Source: Yamagishiella unicocca
Lineage: Eukaryota; Chlorophyta; Chlorophyceae; Chlamydomonadales; Volvocaceae
Direction of reading: 5' to 3'
DNA length: 64,000 nt
NCBI GenBank assembly: GCA_003116995.1
Contig: BDSL01000014.1
Coordinates: forward strand, 1,364,001 to 1,428,000
This document shows, in pieces, positions 46,909 to 57,923 of this stretch. A program made the position numbers and the translations under genes. Each line of letters opens with the position of its first letter. The first letter of the stretch is position 1. Under the pieces are notes generated by a model. It was not told the DNA's origin and did no database searches. It was given only the letters and a program-made list of their open reading frames with translations.

Positions 46909-47594
46909 AGTTTGCCATGCCACTTCTGCACTTTTGGGGTCGCGATCCCGGCGCTATCCAGCTTATTAGGCTTTTGCGGTGAAGAGTCCAAGGTCGGCAG
47001 CACGTTTACCCAAAAGGCCGTTCGTCAAGGGATAACCAGCGTCCTGCAGAGCCGACAGGTTCCAGCGCCTGCTTCAAATGACGTAGAGATCCGAGGAAGG
47101 ACAAGCAGCTCCGGTTCGCAAACGAGCATATCGGGCTGTAGGGAAGAAGTTTAAAGAAGGAGCCGGGAGCTTTGTCATCGGTGTGACTCCGGCGCTTTGC
47201 ACGTCCGCTGAACTTGGGCGTCAGCTCGTGCAATCCAGCAGACCAACAGTGGAAGTGCAAAGCGACGGGGTCACGTCGATGACAAAGCTCCCGGCCTCCT
47301 CGTTGAACTTCTTCAGTGTGAATCCCTAAAGCCCCCGTGTTGCGAACCGAACCGGAGCTGCTTGTCCTCCGTCGAATGTCTACGTCAGTTGAAGCAGCCG
47401 CTGGAACCTGTAGGCTCTGCAGGACGCCGGCTATCCTCGACGAACGGCCTTTTGGGTAGGCTTGATGCCGACCTTGAACCCTTCACCGCAGAAGACGTTG
47501 AGTTCGTAGCTACACTTTCCCAGGATGCCTAATACCTGTCAGCAGCAGCTGGATAGCGCCGGGATTGTGACCCCAGAAGTGGACATGGCAAACT
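46909..47594. repeat. Long imperfect inverted repeat (arms about 295 and 340 bp, loop about 52 bp)
   Basis: The left arm 46909-47202 pairs with the right arm 47255-47594 around loop 47203-47254. Matching blocks include GGGAGCTTTGTCATCG, GACAAGCAGCTCCGGTTCG, CCTGCAGAGCC, ACCCAAAAGGCCGTTCGTC, CCCGGCGCTATCCAGC and AGTTTGCCATG, each with its complement in mirrored order. The right arm has an extra block near 47510. Parts of both arms encode similar peptides when each is read inward, so the arms may be inverted gene fragments; a transcript across it would fold into one long hairpin. Confidence 0.85.
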
Positions 47595-49356
47595 TACCGG
47601 TACATAGGACAGACCTCTATTTAAGCACTGTAACGTGTCCATGGCGTGCCCGCGGTTTGGGTACGTCCAGCAGGGTCGTCCCATGTTTGCGCCTGCATCC
47701 GAGCATCCGCAGTGACACGCTGACACCATCCACATTCCTGGTCGCATGCATCCATATCTGCCCAGCCCACCCCAGGCCTCACCCATGCTGTTTGCATCTC
47801 GAGACAAACGCCTCCACACCCCTGATCGCACGCACCCATACTTTTTCAAAAGTGAACTCTTGGGCTTTTCCGTTGGTTCAGGACGCTTTGCGGGCTGCCG
47901 TTGGGCCAACGGGCTCCTCGTTTCCTATTCCTCGTCCTATCTATCGTGATACACGGATACCCTAATACTGGTAAGAGACTATTTAGACCCCCTTGGGTCA
48001 AGACATTGCTTCAACCAAAATTTGTGAAGGGTTTAGCTCACCGAGAACCAAGTGATCGCCTCTGGTTGGTTTATTAACTGATTCCACGGACATCCTCAAT
48101 ACATCACGCAGGTGGAGGTGCTATCAAGGCAGTTGAGGCTCCAGACATGGACCCCTCTTCTTGTTCTGGGTTCAAATGGGAGAGAACGAATTACGAATGA
48201 TGCAAAAACAAGGTCTCAGTGGGTCCCAGTAACCTGCCGAATCTTGTTGTTATTTCGATGACAAGTAACAAGATGTTATCGCGTCCTTCAGCTCGGGCGA
48301 GCCCAGGCGGCTGGCCTGTCGCAAGTTATGCTTGCATCTGGTTGCATCCGTCAGAACGTAGATGACACGGCTCTTCATGAGTACGGCACAAACCTAAGTC
48401 GTAGACTACCACCAGACATTAGCTCTTTTCGTTTCTGGCCGAGGCTACCCCCAGTCCGCAAGAGCGCTCATGCACGCCGTGCGGAGTTCGGCGACGCTTT
48501 GTTTTGTACGCATGCCGTGTATACGATACCCCGTTCGTATCCGGACGCCGGAGATCACGACGCCGGAGATCACGAAGCCAGGCTTTCCTCAGGCAATATG
48601 ATACGTGGACCATTGCAATCGTTTTAACTTCTTCATGACTGCAAAATGCCCTTCGTCACCACAGTTTTGTCGTGAGGGCCGCGCTTACGCTTAATGCACC
48701 CCATTATAGCCGAGCCGTGTATTCATGCCTGCCGTACCAACACAACCATTCAAGTGGTGTGTTTGGTATCGATGGCGTTTGCCTGTACTGCGCCCTAACT
48801 TGAAGAACTTTAGGAGTGGTTGTGGGCCGGCCGCTTGCACCCAGGGCCGGGTTCGTCCCGCTGTGCGATCACTGAGCCATTTGTGTCGTCGGCTTCCAGC
48901 AGGGTTGGGCCGGCCAGCCACGCCGTAGCGAATGACGCCCCCCGGGGTCCCAGAGCGTTTCCCACGTTCTTATGAGGGCGCGCTCTACGGGCGTCACAGG
49001 CAGCCTGTGCGGAGGCGGGCCAGCGCACCGCAGTTCTTGTCCGGCCCACCGCTGTGGCCTGCTGCGACGAGGAGTTCGTGACGGGCAGGAGGCTTGGCTA
49101 CAGGAACCTGAGCCTCGAGCGCATGTACGATTGTGCTTCTGTACTATAATGACACATTTGCCTGCGTATGTAGTTGGGAAGTACTGCCGGTTACTAAATT
49201 TACGCGAGCTGCCATTTTGACGGGTTCGCGAATGCGTCTGTTCGGCCCTGCTCAGCGCGCGCGTCGTCATCCAAGCCGAGGACCACCGCCGAAAAGGGAC
49301 ACACTGCACCGCACACCGCAGGCACCGTAAAAGTTCACTCGTGCCAGCAGCGTTTC

Positions 49357-49361
49357 TTACA
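49357..49361 (-). terminator. Candidate TGTAA signal, DCD gene
   Basis: Reads TGTAA on the minus strand about 1.28 kb past the stop at 50642. This would give a long 3' UTR, so the assignment is weak. Confidence 0.3.
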
Positions 49362-49689
49362 ACCCCGTGGTCATAAGTAAACGCATAGGAGCCCTCAATC
49401 TCAGAGCATGCGGTACTCGAAGCCCGCGCCCCGTGCATAGCCGCCTGGAGCCTCGCCGGCCCCCTGCCCCTCCCCCAGGCCACCCACCAGGGCGCACCAG
49501 CAGCCCTCGCCGGCCTGCCTGCCTGCTTCGTGCAGGCGCCCTGCTATCACGCTCGCTCGCGACCACCGCGACCGCACGGTACCCACCCTCTCGCCAGCCC
49601 CGCTGCCACGGGGGAAAACACTAGAGCACACAGCGCCCACCTACCCGCAACCCCGACTCCCCCTCCCCTCCACCCCTGCACCGCATGTC

Positions 49690-49775
49690 AAGTAACCGGT
49701 TCTTTTCTGTAAACCCCCTGCACTGCCCTCCGTTTCCTATGTCGTGTAACTGGGTCTTCTCGCCGGCCCCCTGCA
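49690..49775 (-). repeat. Dispersed repeat C, inverted, two adjacent units
   Basis: Contains AAGTAACCGGTTCTTTTCTG and CCTATGTCGTGTAACTGGGT followed by CTTCTCGCCGGCC, the reverse complement of the deacetylase-intron copies. Confidence 0.65.
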
Positions 49776-50641
49776 CTGCCCAGCTGCGCACCCACCTCAC
49801 CCGCCAACACTCTTGGCTCGGCCCCACGCTCAGTTCGCTCCGCTTCATCTACACATCCGCGGACGCACCTGCCGGCAAACACCTGCGTGACCCGCCATCA
49901 CTCCTCCTGACCCCTGACCACCATGACAGTAGCGCCACCGCCAGGTGACGCCGCGGCCACCAGGTGCCCCACGGTCGTCAGCGGCCCGGCAGCTCTATCA
50001 AGACCCACACTTGTCGCTCAATGAAGCCACGGTGTGAGCACTGGACCGACCGCCGCGGCGCTGCCTGGCTGGCGGCGCCCCGTCACGAAGGGGCGCCAAA
50101 ACACAACAGGACAAGCGGGCCGCTCAAGACGATTCCCAGGACCAGCAGACCGGGCTGCGGAGCTACCGTGGTCGGCTTGGTGCCGTTTCCCCGAACCCAC
50201 ATCTACACCCGGGAGCGCCTCCGGACACCACCTCCCCATCCAAGCATTGATCGTCAAGTGGCACCGTTCATGCAGTCGACGTGGCGCGTTGCGTCCGGAG
50301 CTGCAACCGCCGCTCCCCTCCCCTGGTGCCCAGGGAGCTGCCCGGCGCCGACGCCTGGCCCCTGCTGATCCCATCAGGCTGCCCTTGGTGCCCCCTCGCT
50401 GCACCCCAACGGCTCGTCTAATGTCTGTTCGTTCTACGCGCCCTGCGGGGGAGAGAGCGAATCCTAGCCTACTGCCGTCCGTCCGTCCGCTCCTCGTCCT
50501 GATGTCTGAACCTACGTCTCACAACGCTCAAGGCATTTCGAGTACTAGCGCCGACTTGGTCGCCGGCTCAGCGCCGTCGCATCTACCCATCGAACTTCGA
50601 CGAAGGATCACCCCTCGGACGACTGCCTCCCGACCCACAGG

Positions 50642-53600
50642 TCAATGGGTAACTGTACCCAGGCTCGTGAGGTCGTCCAGGTCCTGCCATATATCATCAT
50701 CCGGCTCCACCTCCGGCTCGATCTTTACGACGACGGGCGCGACAGCAGCAGCAACAGCAGCAGCAGTCACCACCTCGGGCTGCTGGTGGGATTGCGCCGC
50801 TGCTGCCGCCGAGGCGGCTGCGGGATGCGTGGAGAGCAACGCATCGGTGTGCAACGGGCGCAACGACGGTTCCGCCGGCGGCGCCTCTGCTGCTGGCCCT
50901 GCTGAGGCCGGTGCTGAGCTGACGCCGAGTGCTGACGTGGCAACGAGTGGCTCAGCGGCGGCGCTGCTGGCCTCAGCGGGCAGGCGGCCCGTGGCGCCGG
51001 CGGCGACAGCACCCCCTGCCGCAGTCCCGGAGGTCCGGGCAAACGGCCCCTGCTCGCGGACACTGCTGCAGGGCGTCTCGCAGGGGATGGTCGCGTCCGC
51101 AGCCTTGGACCCCAAGGGGGCCACCGCGGCCTGCTGCTGCCGCTGCTGCTCGGCACCCCTCCCCGGCTGGATAGTATTGCCGGTGACAGCTAAGGCTCTG
51201 GCGCTGTTGCGCGTGGCGGCCGCTGCGGCGATGGGCGGGTGGCCCGTCGAGCAGCCGCTGACGGCGGAGGCAGCGCGCTCCAGGCGGGCAGGTGCGACGG
51301 CGGCGGCATCCATCAGCTGCTCCTCGCCGTGCGGCTTCCGCTCGCCTTGCCTCTGGCTGGCGTGGTGGTGGTGCTGGTGGTGGCGGCGATGGTCGGGCTC
51401 CTGCTGCCGCTTCTGGTACCCTGGCTCCGAGCCGGCGGAGGGGCCCTTCGGTGGCGCCCCATCGCGGCGGGCTGCTGTGTGGCGCCACTCGTCACGGGGT
51501 GCTGGTGCGGCCGCTAGGGCAGCGACGGCGGCGTCACCGCCGCGACCGCCCAGCGCCCCGCTGCCCTCCTCCGCAACCCCATCCTCGGCTGGCGGGCCCA
51601 AAGCGCCGCCTGCGACACCAGCCTGCTGCTGGTGCTGCTGGTGTTGTTGGTGCTGCTGGTGTTGCTGGTGCTGCTGGTGCTGCTGGTCGAACTCCCGCGC
51701 CCTACCGCGGCGGCTGGGCACACCAATGTCAGCGCCCACACCGTCCTCACTGGCGGCTGCGGCTCCGCCCCGCGCAGCCCACTCCGCATCAGATCCCTGG
51801 AGCTCGTGCCGGTGGTGGCTGCGGCCCTGGCTGTGGTGCCCCGCCTGGCGCTGCTGGTGGTGGTGCGGCTGGTGGGATGACGGCCGGCGCGGGGAGAGGG
51901 AGGGCTGCTCATCATCCGGCGCTTGACGCGGGAGGCGCCGCTGGGGGTTCTGGCGGTTCTGGCGGTTCTGGCGCTGCTGGGGGTGCTGCGGGTGTTGTTG
52001 GTGCTGTTGGTGGTGCTGTTGGTGGGACTGCCGCTGGTGCCCCATCGCCCGTGAGCTGCCGGCGGCGTCACCACCTCCGCCTGCGCGCCTTGCTGCAGCC
52101 CCCCCACCGCTGGCGGCGGTGGGCTCGGCAGCTGCCGTCAACTTGACGGCAGGACCGATGGACTTGGACTTCGATGAGCTGGACGAGTCAGAGTCAGAGC
52201 TAGATCCAGACTCGTCCGAGCTGCTATCTGACCCTGATCCGGATCCAGATCCGGAACTAGAGCTCGAGTCGGAGTCCGAGGCGGACCCTGACTTGGATCC
52301 TGACTGGGACTCGGACTCCGCCGGCCGAGCAGCAGCAGCCGCAGCAGCAGCCGCAGCGGCCGCAGCAGCACTGCGACCTCGACCGATCGCGCCGGCGGCT
52401 GCAGCTGCGGCGGCCGCGGCAGGGCCAGTCAGGCCATTCACGCCGCCGCCGCCGCCGGATCGGTCCCCTTCAGGGTCGCGGTCCCGAGCCCGGCCACCGC
52501 CGCCGCCGCTGCCGGTCACGGCCCCCGCCCCGCCGCGGTCGCGCCCTTCCTCCTTCCCGCTGGGGCCCTGCGCTCCTCCGCCCGCTCCCCCGCGGTACAT
52601 GGGCCTGGGCTCCCTCGGAATGTCCCGCTCCCGAGACCGGGATCGCTCCCCCCGGCGGTCACCCTCCCGAGCTTCCCAAACCGGACCCCCGCGATCACGC
52701 CGCTCGCTGCCGCCACCACCACCACCACCACCACCGCCGGCGCCGCCGTCGGCTTCGCGCCCTCCGCCGCCGTCACGCTCCCTGTCACGGCCGCGCTCCC
52801 GATCCCGGCCCTCCCGATCTCGAGCGTCCCGTCCGTCTTCGCGGTAGCGGCCACCGCTGGCGCCTCCCCCTCCCCCTCCTCCTCCTCCCCCTCCCCCTCC
52901 TCCTCCTCCTCCACCACCGCCACCACGCTCCCGCTCGGGTCTGTCGCCCGCCCGCTCCAAGCCCTCCCGCCGCACAAGGCTGCGCGCCTGCCAGCTGCGT
53001 TCCCGCGCCTCCCGCTCCCGGGCATCGCGGTCCCCCTCCCGGGTGCGCTCGCGCTGGTCCCGACCACCTGCACCTGCACCTGCGCTGCCTGCTCCCCCTC
53101 CCCCTCCTTCGGCACCGCCTCCCCGCTGTCGCTCTCGCGACCGGTCCCTGTCCCGATCTCGGTCCCGCTCCCTGGAGCGGTCGCGGTCACGGTCCCGTTC
53201 CCTGGAGCGCTCGAGCGGCTCGCCGCCCCTTTCCGCGTAGCCTCCACCTCCACCTCCACCTCCGCCTCCGCCGTCTCGAATGCTGGGCCTCTCCTTGCTG
53301 CGGTCGCGCTGCTGGGACTGCAGGTGCAAGTGCTGCTGCGGGTGCCGGTCGTGCCGCTCGCTGGCGTCACCAGCGCCGCCGCCGCTGGCGGGACCCGCAC
53401 TGCCGTACCCACGGCCGTCGGTTCCACGGTCTCGCTCTCGTGCGTACGAGGCGCCGCCCCTGGAGTCCCTGGAGGGAAGCAACGAGGAGCGGAGATGGGG
53501 GGGGGGGTATCAGAAGGCTCTCGGGGAGGGTGTGAAGAGGAACCCCCCCGTGGGGGGTCAACCAGTGGGATAGTGGGGTTCCGGGCAACAGGCACGCAGT

Positions 53601-56600
53601 TCGTTACTACTTGGCGGCCGCTGGCCCCGTGAGAAGAAATAGCGCCGCCAGCAAACTGCCCCACCCGCTCCGTCCTGACTTGCGCTCCCTGACCCAGTAC
53701 GAGTCAAGGCCCCTGGCTAACCCCAGCGGCCCCTTCCTCCCCGCAGGCCCGCGGCTGCGGCCTGGGCCCCTCTGCGAGACAGGCAAGGAAGAGGACCGAC
53801 CCACGTCGCGGAATAGCGCATCTCACGACAGTGGCCCTGCCGTCCACAGCGCACATCTTACTCGGCCCCTCTGTCGTCAACATCTGCCTCGCCCCGGCCC
53901 TCCCCGTGAGCGCCCCCCCCAGGGGGGGGGGTCTCTTCTGGACCGCCATCTTCACCGCCTTGGTTTGTCGGCCGTGGATTCGCGGATTCTCTTTACCCCC
54001 CCCCCAGCAACCGTGCCGACCCAGACGCACGCACCGCTCCTCGGGCAAGGACCCCGGTGCGCGCAGCGATGTCACCGGGGCTGACACCCCGGGGCCCCGC
54101 CCGCCGTCCCTGTCGCCCTCAGAGCACGGCGTCACCACAACTGGCAACCGCCGCCGGGCGTCTTCGGGGTCCGTCATCGGCGGCGGCGGAAAGCCCCCTG
54201 CATGTGGCGGCAGCTGCGCCTGCAGTGCGGAGCCGGCGCCGCTGCCGCCCGAAGCGGTGGCCGTGGCAGCGGCCTCTGCCGCGTCGGCGGCGCCGCCGCC
54301 GGCGTCAGCAGCGGCAAAGCTCCCGCCAGCGGCCAGTAAAGCCAAGGGAGGCGGAGGCGAGGAAGCCTCCGGGGACCTCTCGCGCCGGGCGGCCAGGTCA
54401 GCTCCAGGGGAGCCCCGCCCGTCGCCACTGCGCCCGTCGCCGCCGGCGGCCTGCCTGCCTTCGGTCGCAGCGCCGTCACCGTCGCCGCCGCCGTCAGCGG
54501 CTTCAGTGAAGTACATGCCTGCGCCGGCGGCGGCACCTCCCTCCGTTGGGGTCGTGGTCGCTCCGGGTTCCTTGGTGTGCTGCTTCTCCTTCTGGCGGCG
54601 AGCGTCCTCCTCCTGCCAAACGAGGGTGGACGGCAATCGCGTTGCAGCGGAGGAGCGAAGCGTGCGAGGTGCTGTGGGTGCAGCTTATCCTCGGCTGCGC
54701 CGGGGGCATTGGCAGCCCCATGCTCCCGCGTCAAGCTCCACGCCGCCTAGCCCCTTCCCACATCCCGGCAGCGCCTGTACCCCATCACAGGCGTGCCCCC
54801 AGCCCGCGAAGCCCCGGAAGAAGCCTGACCCAGTACGCAGCTGCACGCCACGAAGTCCGCGCTTCCACCCAACTGACACTCCCACAACGCCACGAAGCCC
54901 GAGTCCCCTGAGACAACCACAACGTTCTTTTCCAACGCAGCCTGACCCATCGCCCCGGCGGAGCTGCTTGCGGCTGCGCCGGTGCCCCTCGCAGCAGGGG
55001 CCTCACTGCCGCCGCCAGTCCTCACCTCGAACGCGCGGTACAGGCGCTCACACACGCTGAGCCGCAGGTCGGTGACCATGAGCCGCCGGGCCGAGTCCAT
55101 CATGGCCACACCCGACCGCAGCGTGTCGCGCTCAGAAAGACCGCCGGGAAAGCGGGCCACCTTCTCGAACCTCAGCTGCGCGGGAGGGGGGGTTGCGAGG
55201 AAGACCCGTGGATGCGAGAAAGACCGTTTAGGACAGACGTTTCGAGACGCATGCTGGAGGAGTGGGGTGGGTGCGTGGTGTGGAGTGGCGAGTCGAAGCA
55301 CCGAGCCCTCCAAATGCTACTGCCTGCTACGAGGGCACTCCATGCAACTGATCACCACGAGCCCCTTCCCTTCCTTGGCCGAGGTCGGCCGCACCGCTGA
55401 CGACGAGTCCACGCCGCAAGTCACCCACTGCCGGCCACGACCAGCACCGACGTGCGCACACCAGAGTGTGCAACCTAAAAGAGAACCCAGATGTTCTGCA
55501 CCGCTCTCCCTCTATATTGGATTACGGGTTTCCTTTCCAACCGCCCCCCAACACGGTAACGGCCAACACGGAAACGCTCTCTATCCAGGCTCGAGCGGGT
55601 GCGGGCTTCGACAAGTCTCGCTCCAGCATGTCGCCATGCCCTCCACCCCCAAAACGAGGCCTTGAAACGTTTCCTAAACCGCTCGGGGTTTTTGTTGGGG
55701 TTCGTCTAGGCGTAGCAGCCGGGGGCGACACTCCACCTCCGGCTTTGTATGCCTAAACCAATTTCTCCAGCACCGCAGTTCCGAACACGTGTACCAAGCG
55801 TTTCCTACTGGGTTTTTCAATTCCGACCTACGAGCTCCCTCTCTCTGGGCCACTTGGGAACCGAACCGTTACCGGCTGGAACTTGCATGTCCGGGGTTGC
55901 TGTCAAACAGCGCATCTCCTCCTCCCCCCGGGACCCCTCGGCTCCTCCTGCCAGCCCTTGCACCCACCGCGAACTTGAAGCGCCAGTCCGAGGAGCGAAA
56001 CATCTCCAGCCCCTGACCCGACGCCCGGCAGTACGGCCCGTGCAGCAGGCGGCGGTCGAAGTTCCAGAAGAAAACCAGCGTGGAGGCGTTGATGTTCTGC
56101 GAGGGGGAGGGGGTGGGGGTGGGGGTGGGGGCTGGAGGGCGTGGGACGATGGCAAGGGGGCGCCTGTCACTTGGGCGCCTCTAGGGATACCTCCCAGTGC
56201 CCGCGCGGGGGGTCCGGGCCAACACAGCCATCAGGGCAGGCTGAGGGGGTGGGCTGCGCATGCATAGGTCCAAACCGTACGCCACCCGGTCCCTCCCTGG
56301 CGTCCCCAAACTCGGCTCCAAAACCATGACGACGTTTGCGGACACAGCCGCCCTTTCTGCCCCCTCCAGCCCGGGCCCTTCCAGCCCGGCCCCCTCTAGC
56401 CCCCACGGGCTTTCCTCGCAAATCCCCGCCTCTAGCATCCCACGTACCTGCATCGTGTCCCGGTCATTGGAGCCGAAGCGGCCGCCCCGCATCACCTGGA
56501 GGAGAGCGGACGAGGGTACCGTTGGGTTTGCTGGCTGATCTGGGCTGGGGGGGCTCTAGCGAGCGCGCATCGGGAGGGTGTGGGCAGTGGTGCGGATGAC

Positions 56601-57923
56601 GGAAGGCGGTGCGGATGCATTGTGGTCGAGTTCGCGTGCAGGGAAGCCGGAGTTGGTGGGGTTGGTGGTGGTGGGGGGTCAACTCAGGAGTCCTATTTAG
56701 GAACGCTCGCCTGCCGTGCAGCCGTGTGCCGCTGCCGCCTCCCACCTCGTGCATGGTGTCGTTGGAGTAGTTGAACAGCACCCCGCTCTTGAACAGCCGG
56801 CTGATGTCTCGCATGGTGGGGTTGACCGGGGGGGCGCGGATCACGACGGGGCCTGCGGGTCGGGGTGGGGCTGAGCGGGGCTGAGTGGGGTCCACGTCGG
56901 CGCGGGGGGAAGCAGCGCTTCACGTACTCCGTTGACCCGGGTGACCCAGCGGGCGACAAGCAGGCAGGAACGAGCAGGGGAAAGTATTGGGCCGCGAACA
57001 AGAGGGCGGGGTGCTGGTTGCCATTATGCATACAACGTGGCGGAGGCGGGGGCGGCTCAGGGGGTAAGGGGCAGGGGAGAGGCCCCCCGCCGAGGCATCA
57101 CCCGAGGCTGCCGTCGCGTTGGCCCCCCGTTCGGCGGGTTTCGTTGCCGCACACCCCGCTCGGGGGGTTCCTCGCGCCCCTCCCTGGGGTTACCTTGCGA
57201 CCCGCATTCCGGGAAACCAGCAACACCAGCCCAAACAGCAACCTAGCGCAACCTTCCATCAGCCTTGTTGTGCTCGCTCATACGCACCAGACTCCCAACC
57301 CTCCACCCAGCATATGACCCAGGCACTGCCTTCCGACCCCTCTTCCTCTTGGTACCCGCGACCCACCGTCCATTTGCGCGGGCGCAGCCGCCGGGCGGCC
57401 GATCTGAGCGTCCAGTCGTCGCTCCCTGGAGCGAATCGCGTCCCGATCCAACGGGGATGGCCGTTCCCTGGAGCGCTCCCGTTCAGCGGTCCGGCCTGCT
57501 GTGGCAGCTCCGCGCTCGTACTGCAGACGCCGAGGCTCTCTAGAACGCTCCCTGGAGCGTTCCAGCTCACCACCGCGCTCCCTGGAGCGCTCCCGCTCGC
57601 GCTCGCGATCGGCACGGTGCGGGTGGCGGTCCTGCGCGCGGTCGCGCTCGCCTCGGCCATCCCGCGGGTCGCGGAAGTCCCGGTCGGAGCCATCGTCATT
57701 AGTCACGGCGGCAGCCGCGGCACCGCCGCCGCTGCCGTCGCGGTAAGCACAGCCCGCGCGGCCGCCAGCGATTGAGGCGGCGGCCGTGCCTTGGCCACCA
57801 GAGCGGCCGCCGCCGTGTCGCGGCTCCTCTTCGGCCGTTCCCTCGCGTGTGCGGTCTCGCTCGTCGCGCCTGTCGCGCACGCGGTCCAGCTCCAGGAAGG
57901 GCTCGAAGCGGTGGTTGTCGTCC
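50642..57923 (-). CDS. DCD-domain protein with Arg/Asp/Glu/Ser-rich arms, 5' end unresolved
   Basis: Exons in order: 57923-57367, 56852-56746, 56495-56448, 56096-55968, 55175-55026, 54612 to about 54053, 53468-50642; about 1458 residues. The first five junctions are in phase; the donor near 54053 (GTCCTT) is weak and phase-driven. Seen: an RD/RE/RS-rich N-terminal arm (VRDRRDERDRTREG and later RERSRERGGELERSRERS); then a DCD-like domain spread over four exons: SRLFKSGVLFNYSNDTMHE, RGGRFGSNDRDTMQ, ASTLVFFWNFDRRLLHGPYC, GLEMFRSSDWRFKF, LRFEKVARFPGGLSE; a Ser/Pro/Gly segment; and a 942-codon last exon with RERDRDRDRSRE runs, poly-Ser/Asp, QQH repeats and an acidic end, DDDIWQDLDDLTSLG. Known: DCD (development and cell death) domains occur in plant and algal stress and cell-death proteins. 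RE/RS arms are typical of RNA-processing factors, so a nuclear RNA role is inferred. The first exon lies between 57924 and 58774. Confidence 0.82.
51624..51687 (-). repeat. 9-bp coding repeat encoding QQH
   Basis: About seven units of a Gln-Gln-His triplet repeat within the last exon of the DCD gene. Confidence 0.88.
53961..53996 (-). repeat. Dispersed intronic repeat B, copy 5 (inverted)
   Basis: Reverse complement of the repeat B core (TTTGTCGGCCGTGGATTCGC) in the DCD-gene intron before the last exon, about 50 kb from the copies in the SNF2 gene. Confidence 0.85.
55190..55265 (+). repeat. Dispersed intronic repeat A, copy 5
   Basis: GTTGCGAGGAAGACCCGTGG, a CGAGAAAGACCGTTTAGGAC block and GAGACGCATGCTGGAG, in the DCD-gene intron between exons 56096-55968 and 55175-55026. 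This is the most complete copy. A partial block follows at about 55623-55690. Confidence 0.85.

Larger units (their letters stand above)
47595..50641. other. Intergenic region and 3' flank of the DCD gene
   Basis: No gene recognised. A small doubled block GACGCCGGAGATCAC occurs at 48544 and 48559. Inverted repeat C units lie at 49690-49775. The right part is probably 3' UTR of the minus-strand DCD gene. Confidence 0.4.

Noticed and set aside
50034..51926. Plus-strand 630-codon open frame
   Set aside because: Antisense to the Arg/Ser/Ala-rich last exon of the DCD gene. The long frame is a by-product of high GC and repeats, with no recognisable domain.
54780..54950. Minus-strand VVVVSGDSGFVALWE, resembling the NYN/LabA nuclease motif SGDSDF
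   Set aside because: It lies between two phase-matched exons (55175-55026 and 54612 onward) and translates intron sequence; no other part of the domain is present.
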